Below are positions 1 through 5,087 of a stretch of 8,741 bases of DNA, piece by piece (the first letter of the stretch is position 1; the number at the start of each line of letters is the position of its first letter). A program made the position numbers and the translations under genes. Source of the DNA: RFQD01 sp049314515 (GTDB lineage: Bacteria > Actinomycetota > Actinomycetes > Actinomycetales > Microbacteriaceae); NCBI GenBank assembly GCA_049314515.1, contig JBMOEY010000060.1:1-8741 (forward strand), written 5' to 3'. The notes beneath the pieces are model-generated. The model was not told the origin of the DNA. It made no database searches and was given only the letters and a program-made list of their open reading frames with translations.

Positions 1-251
1 AGAGTGAGTGCACCGGTGATGAGGTTGGTCAGGAGCTGTTGCACAACGTTTCCCTTGAGGATGCCGACGAGCACACCGGCTAACCCGACAGCAGCCATGG
101 TGGCAATCGCGTACTCGGCCGTTGCGGCACCAACATCCTCGAGCAGGACTCGCCTTAATCGGGTGAACTTCGAACCACAGGCAAACGTGGAGCGACGGAG
201 CGAACCCGAGTGAGGAGTGAGCAAACCATTTCGAAATTTCGTAACTTTCAT
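1..251 (-). CDS. DUF4244 / Flp-type pilin precursor, 3' end cut by window edge
   Basis: Small pilin-like protein of the actinobacterial Tad cluster. The first 83 residues are visible and the reading frame is still open at base 1. Seen: a 40-residue basic leader rich in Arg, Lys and Ser, then E-D-V-G-A-A-T-A-E-Y (residues 38-47), then a hydrophobic helix at about 47-65. The motif fits the Flp prepilin rule of cleavage after Gly41, leaving Glu at +5 and Tyr at +6. Known: DUF4244 proteins sit beside tadA/tadB/tadC in actinobacteria, and prepilin peptidase processes Flp pilins at the cytoplasmic membrane. Inferred: this is the major pilin or a pilin-like subunit. The ATG at 251-249 is chosen because AAAGGAAG lies just upstream with 3-5 bases of spacing and no other start fits. 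TadE-like genes would be expected beyond the left edge. Confidence 0.85.
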   Translation of the reverse strand, partial: MKVTKFRNGLLTPHSGSLRRSTFACGSKFTRLRRVLLEDVGAATAEYAIATMAAVGLAGVLVGILKGNVVQQLLTNLITGALT

Positions 252-254
252 GAA

Positions 255-262
255 CTTCCTTT
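255..262 (-). promoter_or_regulatory. Shine-Dalgarno site of the pilin gene
   Basis: The minus strand reads AAAGGAAG, ending three bases before the pilin ATG. It is the strongest ribosome site in the Tad cluster and fits a pilin being made in larger amounts than the assembly proteins (inference). Confidence 0.7.
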
Positions 263-269
263 CGTGTCT

Positions 270-278
270 GGGGGGGGG
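270..278. repeat. G9/C9 homopolymer in the pilin leader
   Basis: Nine consecutive G on the plus strand (C on the minus strand). The tract ends about 18 bases upstream of the pilin start codon and 8 bases upstream of its ribosome site. It is the longest single-base run I noticed in the window. Tracts this long can change length by slipped-strand mispairing and are also prone to sequencing error. Confidence 0.9.
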
Positions 279-324
279 TAATTCTCGCGACCGGTCGGCC
301 ACCGTCGACGCTGTAACGGAACGA

Positions 325-339
325 TTGTGCATTTCACAA
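325..339. repeat. Second inverted repeat TTGTG-N5-CACAA
   Basis: The plus strand reads TTGTGCATTTCACAA: perfect 5-bp arms with a 5-base centre, one base away from the hairpin at 341-355. Both repeats carry TGTG/CACA ends. It resembles half of a CRP-type operator, but the spacing between TGTG and CACA is 5 rather than the 8 expected for CRP/GlxR. Confidence 0.35.
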
Positions 340-340
340 A

Positions 341-355
341 CACATCTGGGATGTG
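341..355 (-). terminator. Weak terminator-like hairpin after the F gene
   Basis: CACATC-TGG-GATGTG is a perfect 6-bp inverted repeat with a 3-base loop, starting 28 bases past the F-gene stop. On the minus strand it is followed by TTTGT, a poor U-tract. It could attenuate transcription or protect an mRNA end between the assembly genes and the pilin. It could also be a protein-binding site. The stem is short and half A/T, so strong termination is unlikely. Confidence 0.3.
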
Positions 356-383
356 GCGAAGAGCACGGACCTCGTCGCCAGCA

Positions 384-1232
384 CTAGCCAACCGAGGCAA
401 TCCCACTCGAGGAAATCAGTTCAACCACAATGGGAACGACGGCCAACAATATAAAGGCAGGTAGGACGCACGCGCCCAACGGGAGAACAATTTTTTCCGA
501 TAACTCGGCGCACTGTTCTCTCGCTCGAGCAATCCACGCATCGCGCGTTTGGTGCGTTTCTGCGAGCACGATGTCGGCGAGTGGAGCACCCCACACCGCA
601 GAAAGTTCTTGCGCATGACGCAGGTGAACCGTGTCGTGAGCAACCGGCTCTGCACCCAGGGATCGCGCAAGCGCATCCGCACTCGATTGCACGCCCACGC
701 CCACGCGCAAACCCGCGACGATGACCGTAGCGACAACTCCCCGGGGAACGCTATCCGTGCTGACCCTCGCGATGAGCGCGCGACTCCACCACCACCCGAC
801 ACACAACAGCGCAGCACCGCCAATCAAACACAGCGCACCGAGCCAATGATTGAAAAAGAAGGTCAGGACGTTCAACCCGAGTGCACCGGCAACCAAAACC
901 CCGACGGCGGGCAAAGTGAGCATCACGCGAGTAGCCATTCTCGGTCCTGCGATCGCGGCGCTCACGTCCCGATCAATCGCCGCCAGTGCGCGATATGTTT
1001 GCGACAGCATGTTCAGCGTCACATTGAGTGGGGCACCGATGTCGACACTCGATACCCATGCTGCTTCGATCAAGTTGCGTTCGGCCATCGCAACGGAGTT
1101 GCCGGCAGGCGCGACCGCAAAAGTCACGCCCCATGCATGATTGGGAGAAATTCCTGCCATTACGAGCGCTGCCGCGCGGTCACATTGCGCCGCGAGCGAA
1201 TCCCACACCGTGGCGCGGTCGTACTGTGTCAC
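384..1232 (-). CDS. Compact TadB/TadC-type inner-membrane protein (type II secretion F family)
   Basis: Inner-membrane platform protein for Tad pilus assembly, expected to work with the TadA ATPase. It has 282 residues and two F-like halves. Residues about 50-150 have the TadB-type core: G-A-P-L near 66-69, a run with R81 and R88, membrane segments at about 103-120 and 131-149, and a tryptophan cluster W147-W149. Residues about 165-282 look TadC-like: W214-G-A-P-L, then L250-P-L-G-A-C-V-L-P-A-F at 250-260 leading into a last membrane helix (about 250-272). Most actinobacterial clusters have separate TadB and TadC proteins, each close to this length, so this may be a shrunken fusion. The start is GTG at 1232-1230, overlapping the tadA stop as GTGA, which suggests translational coupling. 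The F-family call is firm, the fusion reading less so. Confidence 0.85.
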   Translation of the reverse strand: MTQYDRATVWDSLAAQCDRAAALVMAGISPNHAWGVTFAVAPAGNSVAMAERNLIEAAWVSSVDIGAPLNVTLNMLSQTYRALAAIDRDVSAAIAGPRMATRVMLTLPAVGVLVAGALGLNVLTFFFNHWLGALCLIGGAALLCVGWWWSRALIARVSTDSVPRGVVATVIVAGLRVGVGVQSSADALARSLGAEPVAHDTVHLRHAQELSAVWGAPLADIVLAETHQTRDAWIARAREQCAELSEKIVLPLGACVLPAFILLAVVPIVVELISSSGIASVG

Positions 1233-2143
1233 ACTCGCTCAATTCGAAGTCGACCATTTTCTGCGATGTCGAATCGGGCGTGAGCACTGACCCGTCGACG
1301 ACCATCGACCATCTCGATCACGTACACATCATCGAATGCGGTCGTAGCGTGCACGGCAAGCGACTCTGAGGTCATGCCGGCGAGTGCCCCGAGAGCCTCG
1401 AGACGAGCAGGGAGACGCGTCCATGAACCGCAATGAACTGTCGATGCTCCGGCGTGGCCGGAGTTATGTGCCAGCATGACGATCGCAATCTCTTCGCCAC
1501 GGATTTCTCCGACGACAAGTCGATCAGGTTTCATCCGCAACGTTTCGCGGACGAGCCGAGCGAGGCCGATTTCCCCCGCATTCTCGATGTTGGCCTGACG
1601 GGTTTGCAAAGCGACCACATGTGCGTGTGCAACACGCAACTCGGCAACATCCTCAACGGTGATGATGCGCAAATTTTCCGGGAGTTCAGCAACGATGGCT
1701 GCCAAAAGTGTCGTCTTACCTGCGCCCGTTGGACCGGCAATCAGCACACTGCGCCCGTTTCGGATTCGCTGAGACATCTCCTTCGCGAGTCCTGCGCTCA
1801 CCATGCCGTTTTCGACCAAATGAGAAAGAGTGGGAGCAACCGGCAAGGGCAGTCGAATCGAAATATTCGTCCCGTCGACGCTGGCGGGCGGGATGACCGC
1901 GTGGACACGAATTCCGTCGTCAAGGCGCACGTCGGCGAACGGGGTTGCGATATCAATGTGGCGACCGCCGCGCTCAATGAGATTTCGCGCGAGAAAATGA
2001 TGGTCTATCTCGGCGAAGGGCCACGGTCGAATCCGACGAAATCCCGCACCGTCGGACATCCAGGCTCCCCGAGGTCCGATAACGATATCGGTGACGCCAG
2101 GTGCGTTAGCAATGCCTTCAAGATGTTCGACAATTTCGCGCAC
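1229..2143 (-). CDS. tadA: TadA/CpaF-type pilus secretion ATPase, short N-terminus
   Basis: Cytoplasmic hexameric ATPase that powers Flp/Tad pilus assembly at the inner membrane. It has 304 residues. The ATPase core is intact: Walker A G137-P-T-G-A-G-K143-T-T, Asp box at 161-170 (I-T-V-E-D-V-A-E-L-R), Walker B-like R208-L-V-V-G-E-I-R-G216, and His box G229-H-A-G-A-S-T-V-H-C238, with R-L-E-A-L-G-A-L-A-G following. The N-terminal domain begins directly at the 'VTDIVIGPRGAW' region, so the roughly 70-100 residue helical N-terminus usual in actinobacterial TadA is absent. The GTG start at 2143 is forced, because an in-frame TAA lies two codons upstream (2149-2147). No Shine-Dalgarno site is visible there, so initiation may depend on ribosomes ending at that TAA. 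The next gene overlaps it by 4 bases. Confidence 0.92.
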   Translation of the reverse strand: MREIVEHLEGIANAPGVTDIVIGPRGAWMSDGAGFRRIRPWPFAEIDHHFLARNLIERGGRHIDIATPFADVRLDDGIRVHAVIPPASVDGTNISIRLPLPVAPTLSHLVENGMVSAGLAKEMSQRIRNGRSVLIAGPTGAGKTTLLAAIVAELPENLRIITVEDVAELRVAHAHVVALQTRQANIENAGEIGLARLVRETLRMKPDRLVVGEIRGEEIAIVMLAHNSGHAGASTVHCGSWTRLPARLEALGALAGMTSESLAVHATTAFDDVYVIEMVDGRRRVSAHARFDIAENGRLRIERV

Positions 2144-2146
2144 CGA

Positions 2147-2245
2147 TTAAGTGTTCGATACCAGCCACTCGACGCCCGCATAATCTGGATCACAGGGGAA
2201 AAGAAGAAGGCGACACAAGTTGGGGGGAACTGTGCCGCCTGCCGC
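2147..2245 (-). pseudogene. Possible remnant of a CpaE/Ssd (TadZ-like) gene
   Basis: In the frame ending at TAA 2149-2147 the minus strand can be read as A-A-G-G-T near its start and L-L-L-F-P-C-D-P-D-Y-A-G-V-E-W-L-V near its end. By eye this follows two landmarks of CpaE/Ssd proteins: the deviant Walker A region (AAGGTGAST) and the second motif (LLVDADPxGGGLDxLLG). About 15 intervening residues, and the whole C-terminal part, are missing. The frame has no ATG or GTG start and is preceded by TGA at 2248-2246. Known: a CpaE/Ssd gene normally lies immediately upstream of tadA in actinobacteria, as with Rv3660c. Inferred: gene decay in place, or a heavily shortened gene read by a frameshift from the 88-codon frame upstream. 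The similarity is short and could be chance. Confidence 0.3.
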
Positions 2246-2456
2246 TCACTCGTTGGGGAACGAAGTGGCGGGTGTGCGACGAAACCGTCGCGACGTCGCC
2301 AATTCTAAATCCGTCGTCGCGAGCAACTCTTGCCGCTTTATGGTGTGTAGAGAGCAAATGCTTCATCCAACGACCCATCAGCGACTCATTCAAGGGGTAA
2401 AGCCCTGTCGATTCCCGTCCACGTAGTTCAAAGGCGACAACGATGTCCACACACAT
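2190..2456 (-). CDS. Candidate 88-residue small ORF upstream of tadA, unrecognised
   Basis: I do not recognise the product. In its favour are an ATG at 2456-2454 preceded by a near-perfect Shine-Dalgarno site (AAGGAGGTG, 6-base spacer), and a position heading the Tad cluster. Against it: the site lies inside the acs coding sequence, which can explain it by chance, codon choice is unremarkable, and the C-terminus is low-complexity (Pro/Ser-rich, ending S-P-S-S-F-P-L). No membrane segment or known motif is visible. The 5' end overlaps the divergent acs start by 14 bases. Skipping one base between about 2260 and 2246 would join it to the CpaE-like frame that ends beside tadA. So it may be the front of a broken or frameshifted gene rather than an independent one. 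Confidence 0.25.
   Translation of the reverse strand: MCVDIVVAFELRGRESTGLYPLNESLMGRWMKHLLSTHHKAARVARDDGFRIGDVATVSSHTRHFVPQRVSGRRHSSPQLVSPSSFPL
2276..2299. repeat. GC-rich hairpin fused to a 10-bp palindrome
   Basis: GCGACG-AAAC-CGTCGC (2276-2291) is a perfect 6-bp inverted repeat with a 4-base loop. It runs directly into the perfect palindrome GCGACGTCGC (2290-2299). The GCGACG unit thus appears three times in alternating orientation within 24 bases. It is a candidate operator or RNA hairpin in the tadA/acs divergent region. There is no U-tract on either side, so it is not an intrinsic terminator. Confidence 0.45.
2430..2434 (+). promoter_or_regulatory. Ribosome binding site of acs
   Basis: AAAGG followed by an 8-base spacer to the ATG at 2443. 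It is moderate in strength and supports the chosen acs start. Confidence 0.6.
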
Positions 2457-4407
2457 TGACCACCTCCTTCACGAAGAGCGTCGGTTCCCACCGCCACGTG
2501 ATTTCGCTGCGCACGCAGTTGCCCGGGCCGAACTGTACGACGCCGCCGAGATCAATCGCCTCGAATTTTGGGCCGAGCAATCGCGCCAGCTAATCCAATG
2601 GGAAACGCCCTTTTCTCGCACACTGGACTGGTCTGATGCCCCGTTCGCAAAGTGGTTTGACGACGGCACGCTCAATGTCGCTGTCAACTGCCTTGACCGT
2701 CACCTTGCTTCCGGAAACGGCGAGCGCGTGGCTTTCTATTTCGAGGGGGAACCCGGTGATCGCCGCGCCATTTCCTTCGCCCAGCTCACCGACGAGGTCA
2801 AGCGCATGGCGAATGCCCTTCTCAACTTGGGGGTCACTGAAGGGGATCGAGTTGTGATTTACATGCCACACATTCCCGAAGCTGTTGCCGCGATGCTCGC
2901 TTGTGCGCGAATCGGTGCTCCACACTCTGTCGTCTTCGGTGGCTTTTCTGCCGAAAGTTTGCGTAGCCGCATCGACGACGCTCAGGCCAGCGTCGTCATC
3001 ACCGCGGACGGTGGCAACCGCAAAGGTAAAGTGCTTCCCTTGAAGCCGGTAGTCGATGCCGCACTCGCGTCGACAGATTTGCTTCCCGCTCAATCCTCGG
3101 TCCAACACGTCATCGTGGTGGAGCGTTGCGGCAACGCCATCGACTGGGTCGACGGACGTGACCATTGGTGGCACGACCTCCGTGACGCAGCGAACCCACA
3201 TCACGAGGCGCGCGGATTTCCGGCAGAGCATCCACTCTTTATCTTGTACACCAGCGGCACGACCGGAAAGCCCAAGGGAATTCTGCACACGACGGGTGGC
3301 TATCTCACCCAGACCGCTTTTACTCACCGCAACATTTTCGACCTACGGCCAGCGTCCGATGTCTACTGGTGCACGGCCGACGTTGGGTGGATAACCGGTC
3401 ATAGCTATGTGGTTTATGGGCCCCTCACCAACGGAGCGACCAGCGTGCTGTTCGAAGGCACCCCTGACACGCCGCATCCCGGGCGCTGGTGGGAGATTAT
3501 CGAACGCTACGGAGTGACGCAGCTTTACACCGCACCCACAGCAATCCGAACCTTTATGAAAATCGGGCGAGAAGTTCCGCAACAATTCGACCTCTCGAGT
3601 TTGCGACTTTTAGGCAGTGTGGGCGAACCCATTAACCCTGAGGCATGGATGTGGTACCACGAGGTCATTGGAGGCGCCCGCACGCCCATCGTCGACACAT
3701 GGTGGCAAACGGAAACGGGCGCGATCATGATTTCTGCGCTTCCCGGCGTCACGACCCTGAAACCTGGAAGTGCCCAAACGCCAATACCAGGAATTTCCGT
3801 GGCCATCGTCGAAGATGACGGGACCCCCATCACGAGTCAAGACGGAGGACTTCTGACCATCACGGAGCCGTGGCCGTCGATGTTGCGAGGAATTTGGGGT
3901 GACCGGGAACGGTTTATTGAAACGTACTGGGAGAAATTTGGATCCCTGTACTTCGCCGGCGATGGCGCCCGTCGAGATAGCGACGGGGATTTCTGGCTAC
4001 TCGGCCGCGTCGATGACGTCATGAACGTCTCCGGTCACCGTCTCTCGACCGCGGAGATTGAGTCGGCCTTGGTCTCCAACCCAATCGTCGCCGAAGCGGC
4101 GGTCGTGGGTGCCTCCGATGAAACAACAGGCCAGGCGATTGTTGCTTTCGTCATCATCAAGTCGAGCCATACCGACGAAGCCACACCTGCCGAACATTCC
4201 GTCCAACTTCGAGCCCACGTTGCCAAGCAAATCGGCTCGATTGCTCGTCCAGCTCGGGTCTACATCGTTCCAGAACTGCCCAAGACTCGAAGCGGGAAAA
4301 TTATGCGCAGGCTTCTCCGCGATGTCGCAGAAGGTCGTCCCATGGGCGACACCACAACGTTGACCGACCCCGCAATACTGAGCATCATCAACGCTCAGGT
4401 TCACTAG
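2443..4407 (+). CDS. acs: Acetyl-CoA synthetase, AMP-forming
   Basis: Cytoplasmic enzyme that activates acetate with ATP and CoA to acetyl-CoA, AMP and pyrophosphate, through an acetyl-AMP intermediate. It has 654 residues, the normal length for the family. Seen: an N-terminal Acs leader with E-E-R-R-F-P-P-P (12-19), the P-loop Y269-T-S-G-T-T-G-K-P-K-G279, the substrate-pocket signature W420-W-Q-T-E-T-G426, G506-D507 in motif A8, the hinge G521-R-V-D-D-V-M-N-V-S-G-H-R with hinge Asp524, and the C-terminal P-K-T-R-S-G-K619-I-M-R-R. Known: the lysine equivalent to K619 is the catalytic lysine of the adenylation half-reaction and is switched off by acylation in many bacteria. The gene is divergent from the Tad cluster and convergent with ridA. 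Its TAG stop shares CTAG with the ridA stop. No operon partner is visible. Confidence 0.98.
   Translation: MSTHIDHLLHEERRFPPPRDFAAHAVARAELYDAAEINRLEFWAEQSRQLIQWETPFSRTLDWSDAPFAKWFDDGTLNVAVNCLDRHLASGNGERVAFYFEGEPGDRRAISFAQLTDEVKRMANALLNLGVTEGDRVVIYMPHIPEAVAAMLACARIGAPHSVVFGGFSAESLRSRIDDAQASVVITADGGNRKGKVLPLKPVVDAALASTDLLPAQSSVQHVIVVERCGNAIDWVDGRDHWWHDLRDAANPHHEARGFPAEHPLFILYTSGTTGKPKGILHTTGGYLTQTAFTHRNIFDLRPASDVYWCTADVGWITGHSYVVYGPLTNGATSVLFEGTPDTPHPGRWWEIIERYGVTQLYTAPTAIRTFMKIGREVPQQFDLSSLRLLGSVGEPINPEAWMWYHEVIGGARTPIVDTWWQTETGAIMISALPGVTTLKPGSAQTPIPGISVAIVEDDGTPITSQDGGLLTITEPWPSMLRGIWGDRERFIETYWEKFGSLYFAGDGARRDSDGDFWLLGRVDDVMNVSGHRLSTAEIESALVSNPIVAEAAVVGASDETTGQAIVAFVIIKSSHTDEATPAEHSVQLRAHVAKQIGSIARPARVYIVPELPKTRSGKIMRRLLRDVAEGRPMGDTTTLTDPAILSIINAQVH
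2461..2469 (-). promoter_or_regulatory. Near-perfect Shine-Dalgarno site for the 88-codon frame
   Basis: The minus strand reads AAGGAGGTG, with six bases between AGGAGG and the ATG at 2456. It is the best ribosome site in the window, yet it lies antisense within acs codons 7-9. Real use is uncertain. Confidence 0.35.
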
Positions 4408-4874
4408 CGAAACGCGACGACGATTTCGATTTCGACCGGAGAGTCGAGCGGAAGTACCGAAACCCCCACGGCTGACCGAGAATGACGGCCAGCATCGCCG
4501 AAAATCTCCACGAGGGCTTCGGAAGCCCCATTGATAACCCCTGGCTGACCCGAGAAGGACGGATCGGATGCGACGAAACCGGTTACTTTGACCACTTGCG
4601 TTACACGATCAAGTGAACCGATGACCGACTTGACAGCCGCGAGAGCATTCAAGATTGCGATTCTGGCGTACTCTTTTGCGTCTGACGCAGGAACAAGCCC
4701 GTGCCCGTCACCAACCTTGCCCGTTGCCGGCAGAGCGCCTGAAACAAAAGGAAGCTGACCGGCAGTAAAAACCAAATCGCCGTGAATGACCGCCGGAACA
4801 TAGGCAGCCACGGGAGGGACCAAATCTGGAAGGCTCAGTCCTAAATCTGCGAGACGTGCATCAATCTGTGACAT
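4404..4874 (-). CDS. RidA-family (YjgF/YER057c/UK114) enamine/imine deaminase-like protein
   Basis: A 156-residue cytoplasmic protein of the RidA superfamily, typically a trimer. True RidA hydrolyses reactive 2-aminoacrylate-type enamines made by PLP enzymes. Seen: Y25-V-P-A-V-I-H-G-D-L-V-F-T-A-G-Q-L-P (the N-terminal strand block), A-A-V-K-S-V-I-G-S-L-D at 79-89, V-V-K-V-T-G-F-V at 94-101, and the C-terminal signature R133-S-A-V-G-V-S-V-L-P-L-D-S-P-V-E-I-E. R133 should match the substrate-binding Arg105 of canonical RidA. The length and N-terminal extension are like the actinobacterial Rv3678c-type branch, so the exact substrate is uncertain. The start is set at ATG 4874-4872; a longer frame from 4964 would run through the upstream 50-codon gene. 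It lies 10 bases after that gene's stop, in the same unit. Confidence 0.93.
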   Translation of the reverse strand: MSQIDARLADLGLSLPDLVPPVAAYVPAVIHGDLVFTAGQLPFVSGALPATGKVGDGHGLVPASDAKEYARIAILNALAAVKSVIGSLDRVTQVVKVTGFVASDPSFSGQPGVINGASEALVEIFGDAGRHSRSAVGVSVLPLDSPVEIEIVVAFR

Positions 4875-4881
4875 GCGCCAT

Positions 4882-4887
4882 AGCCTA
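4882..4887 (-). promoter_or_regulatory. Possible -10 box giving a leaderless ridA transcript
   Basis: The minus strand reads TAGGCT, matching TANNNT, followed by exactly 7 bases and then the ridA ATG. In actinobacteria this spacing puts the transcription start on the A of ATG. No Shine-Dalgarno site precedes ridA, which fits leaderless initiation or coupling to the upstream gene. The TAG of the box is also the upstream gene's stop codon. No good -35 was found. Confidence 0.3.
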
Positions 4888-5037
4888 GGCGAGTGGACGC
4901 TTGAAGTATGCAACGAGACCACCTTCAGGACCGTTAACGATTTGAACGAGTTCCCAGCCGTCAATGCCCCAGGTGTTGAGAATAGCCGTGGTGTTATGGA
5001 TGAGGAGCGGTGTTGTTGCGTATTCCCACGTGGCCAT
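4885..5037 (-). CDS. 50-residue conserved-type small protein upstream of ridA
   Basis: A short gene easily missed by length cut-offs. The product starts M-A-T-W-E-Y-A-T-T-P-L-L-I-H-N and continues W23-G-I-D-G-W28-E-L-V then G36-P-E-G-G-L-V-A-Y-F-K-R-P at 36-48. From memory this matches a widespread actinobacterial family of about 50 residues (Rv3678A-like, loosely DUF4177-like: W-E-Y near the N-terminus and D-G-W-E-L-V in the middle). Its function is unknown to me. It has no signal peptide or membrane helix and is probably a small cytoplasmic fold of strand-helix-strand type (inference). Start support is strong: GAAGGA lies 8 bases upstream of ATG 5037-5035. It ends 10 bases before ridA, and the two are probably co-transcribed. 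It is divergent from the PBP gene across 55 bases. Confidence 0.88.
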   Translation of the reverse strand: MATWEYATTPLLIHNTTAILNTWGIDGWELVQIVNGPEGGLVAYFKRPLA

Positions 5038-5045
5038 TTAGCGCA

Positions 5046-5051
5046 TCCTTC
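5046..5051 (-). promoter_or_regulatory. Shine-Dalgarno site of the 50-residue gene
   Basis: The minus strand reads GAAGGA with an 8-base spacer to the ATG at 5037. This supports the small gene being genuinely translated. Confidence 0.65.
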
Positions 5052-5079
5052 TATCGGGTTCTTCCCAAGTTTTTCGGGC

Positions 5080-5085
5080 TACGCT
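5080..5085 (+). promoter_or_regulatory. Possible -10 box giving a leaderless PBP transcript
   Basis: TACGCT (TANNNT) is followed by exactly 7 bases and then the ATG at 5093. No Shine-Dalgarno sequence lies upstream of this ATG, so a leaderless mRNA is the simplest reading. The -35 position lacks a TTGACA-like element, as is common in actinobacteria. Confidence 0.4.
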
Positions 5086-5087
5086 TT

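Larger units (their letters stand above)
252..383 (-). promoter_or_regulatory. Leader region between the F gene and the pilin gene
   Basis: A 132-base gap, long for this compact cluster. On the minus strand, in transcription order, it contains a 6-bp hairpin (355-341), a second small inverted repeat (339-325), a run of nine C (278-270) and the pilin Shine-Dalgarno site. I see no convincing TANNNT -10 box, so I cannot say whether the pilin has its own promoter or is read through from tadA. Confidence 0.4.
2144..2442. other. Divergent intergenic region between tadA and acs
   Basis: A 299-base interval with no certain gene. It holds the two doubtful minus-strand frames described separately, a GC-rich inverted repeat cluster at 2276-2299, and the acs ribosome site at the right end. 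I looked for TANNNT -10 boxes with a fitting -35 in both directions and for a CRP/GlxR-type TGTGA-N6-TCACA site. None is convincing; TATGGT at 2339-2344 is the best plus-strand -10 candidate but lacks a -35 partner. Confidence 0.6.

Noticed and set aside
4..213. 69-codon plus-strand frame at the left edge
   Set aside because: It is the shadow of the minus-strand pilin gene, which has a clear prepilin motif, a membrane helix and a ribosome site.
325..339. CRP/GlxR-type binding site
   Set aside because: The arms TTGTG/CACAA look similar, but the spacing between TGTG and CACA is 5, not the 8 required by TGTGA-N6-TCACA.
549..1283. Long plus-strand frame (244 codons) opposite the F gene
   Set aside because: The product is rich in Arg, His and Pro with no recognisable domain, and the other strand encodes a clear F-family protein. 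Long antisense frames are common in GC-rich DNA.
1433..2308. Long plus-strand frame (291 codons) opposite tadA
   Set aside because: It shows no domain or ribosome site, and the minus strand has all TadA motifs.
2590..3327. 245-codon minus-strand frame inside acs
   Set aside because: It has no recognisable motif, and the plus strand is a full-length acetyl-CoA synthetase with all signature motifs.
4408..4460. Terminator between acs and ridA
   Set aside because: Only a weak CGAC-N6-GTCG repeat is present, without a U-tract, and it lies inside the ridA coding sequence.
4404..4964. Longer RidA start at 4964, adding 30 residues
   Set aside because: The extra residues overlap the 50-codon gene in another frame and do not look like RidA. 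The ATG at 4874 fits the family N-terminus (M-S-Q-I-D-A-R-L).
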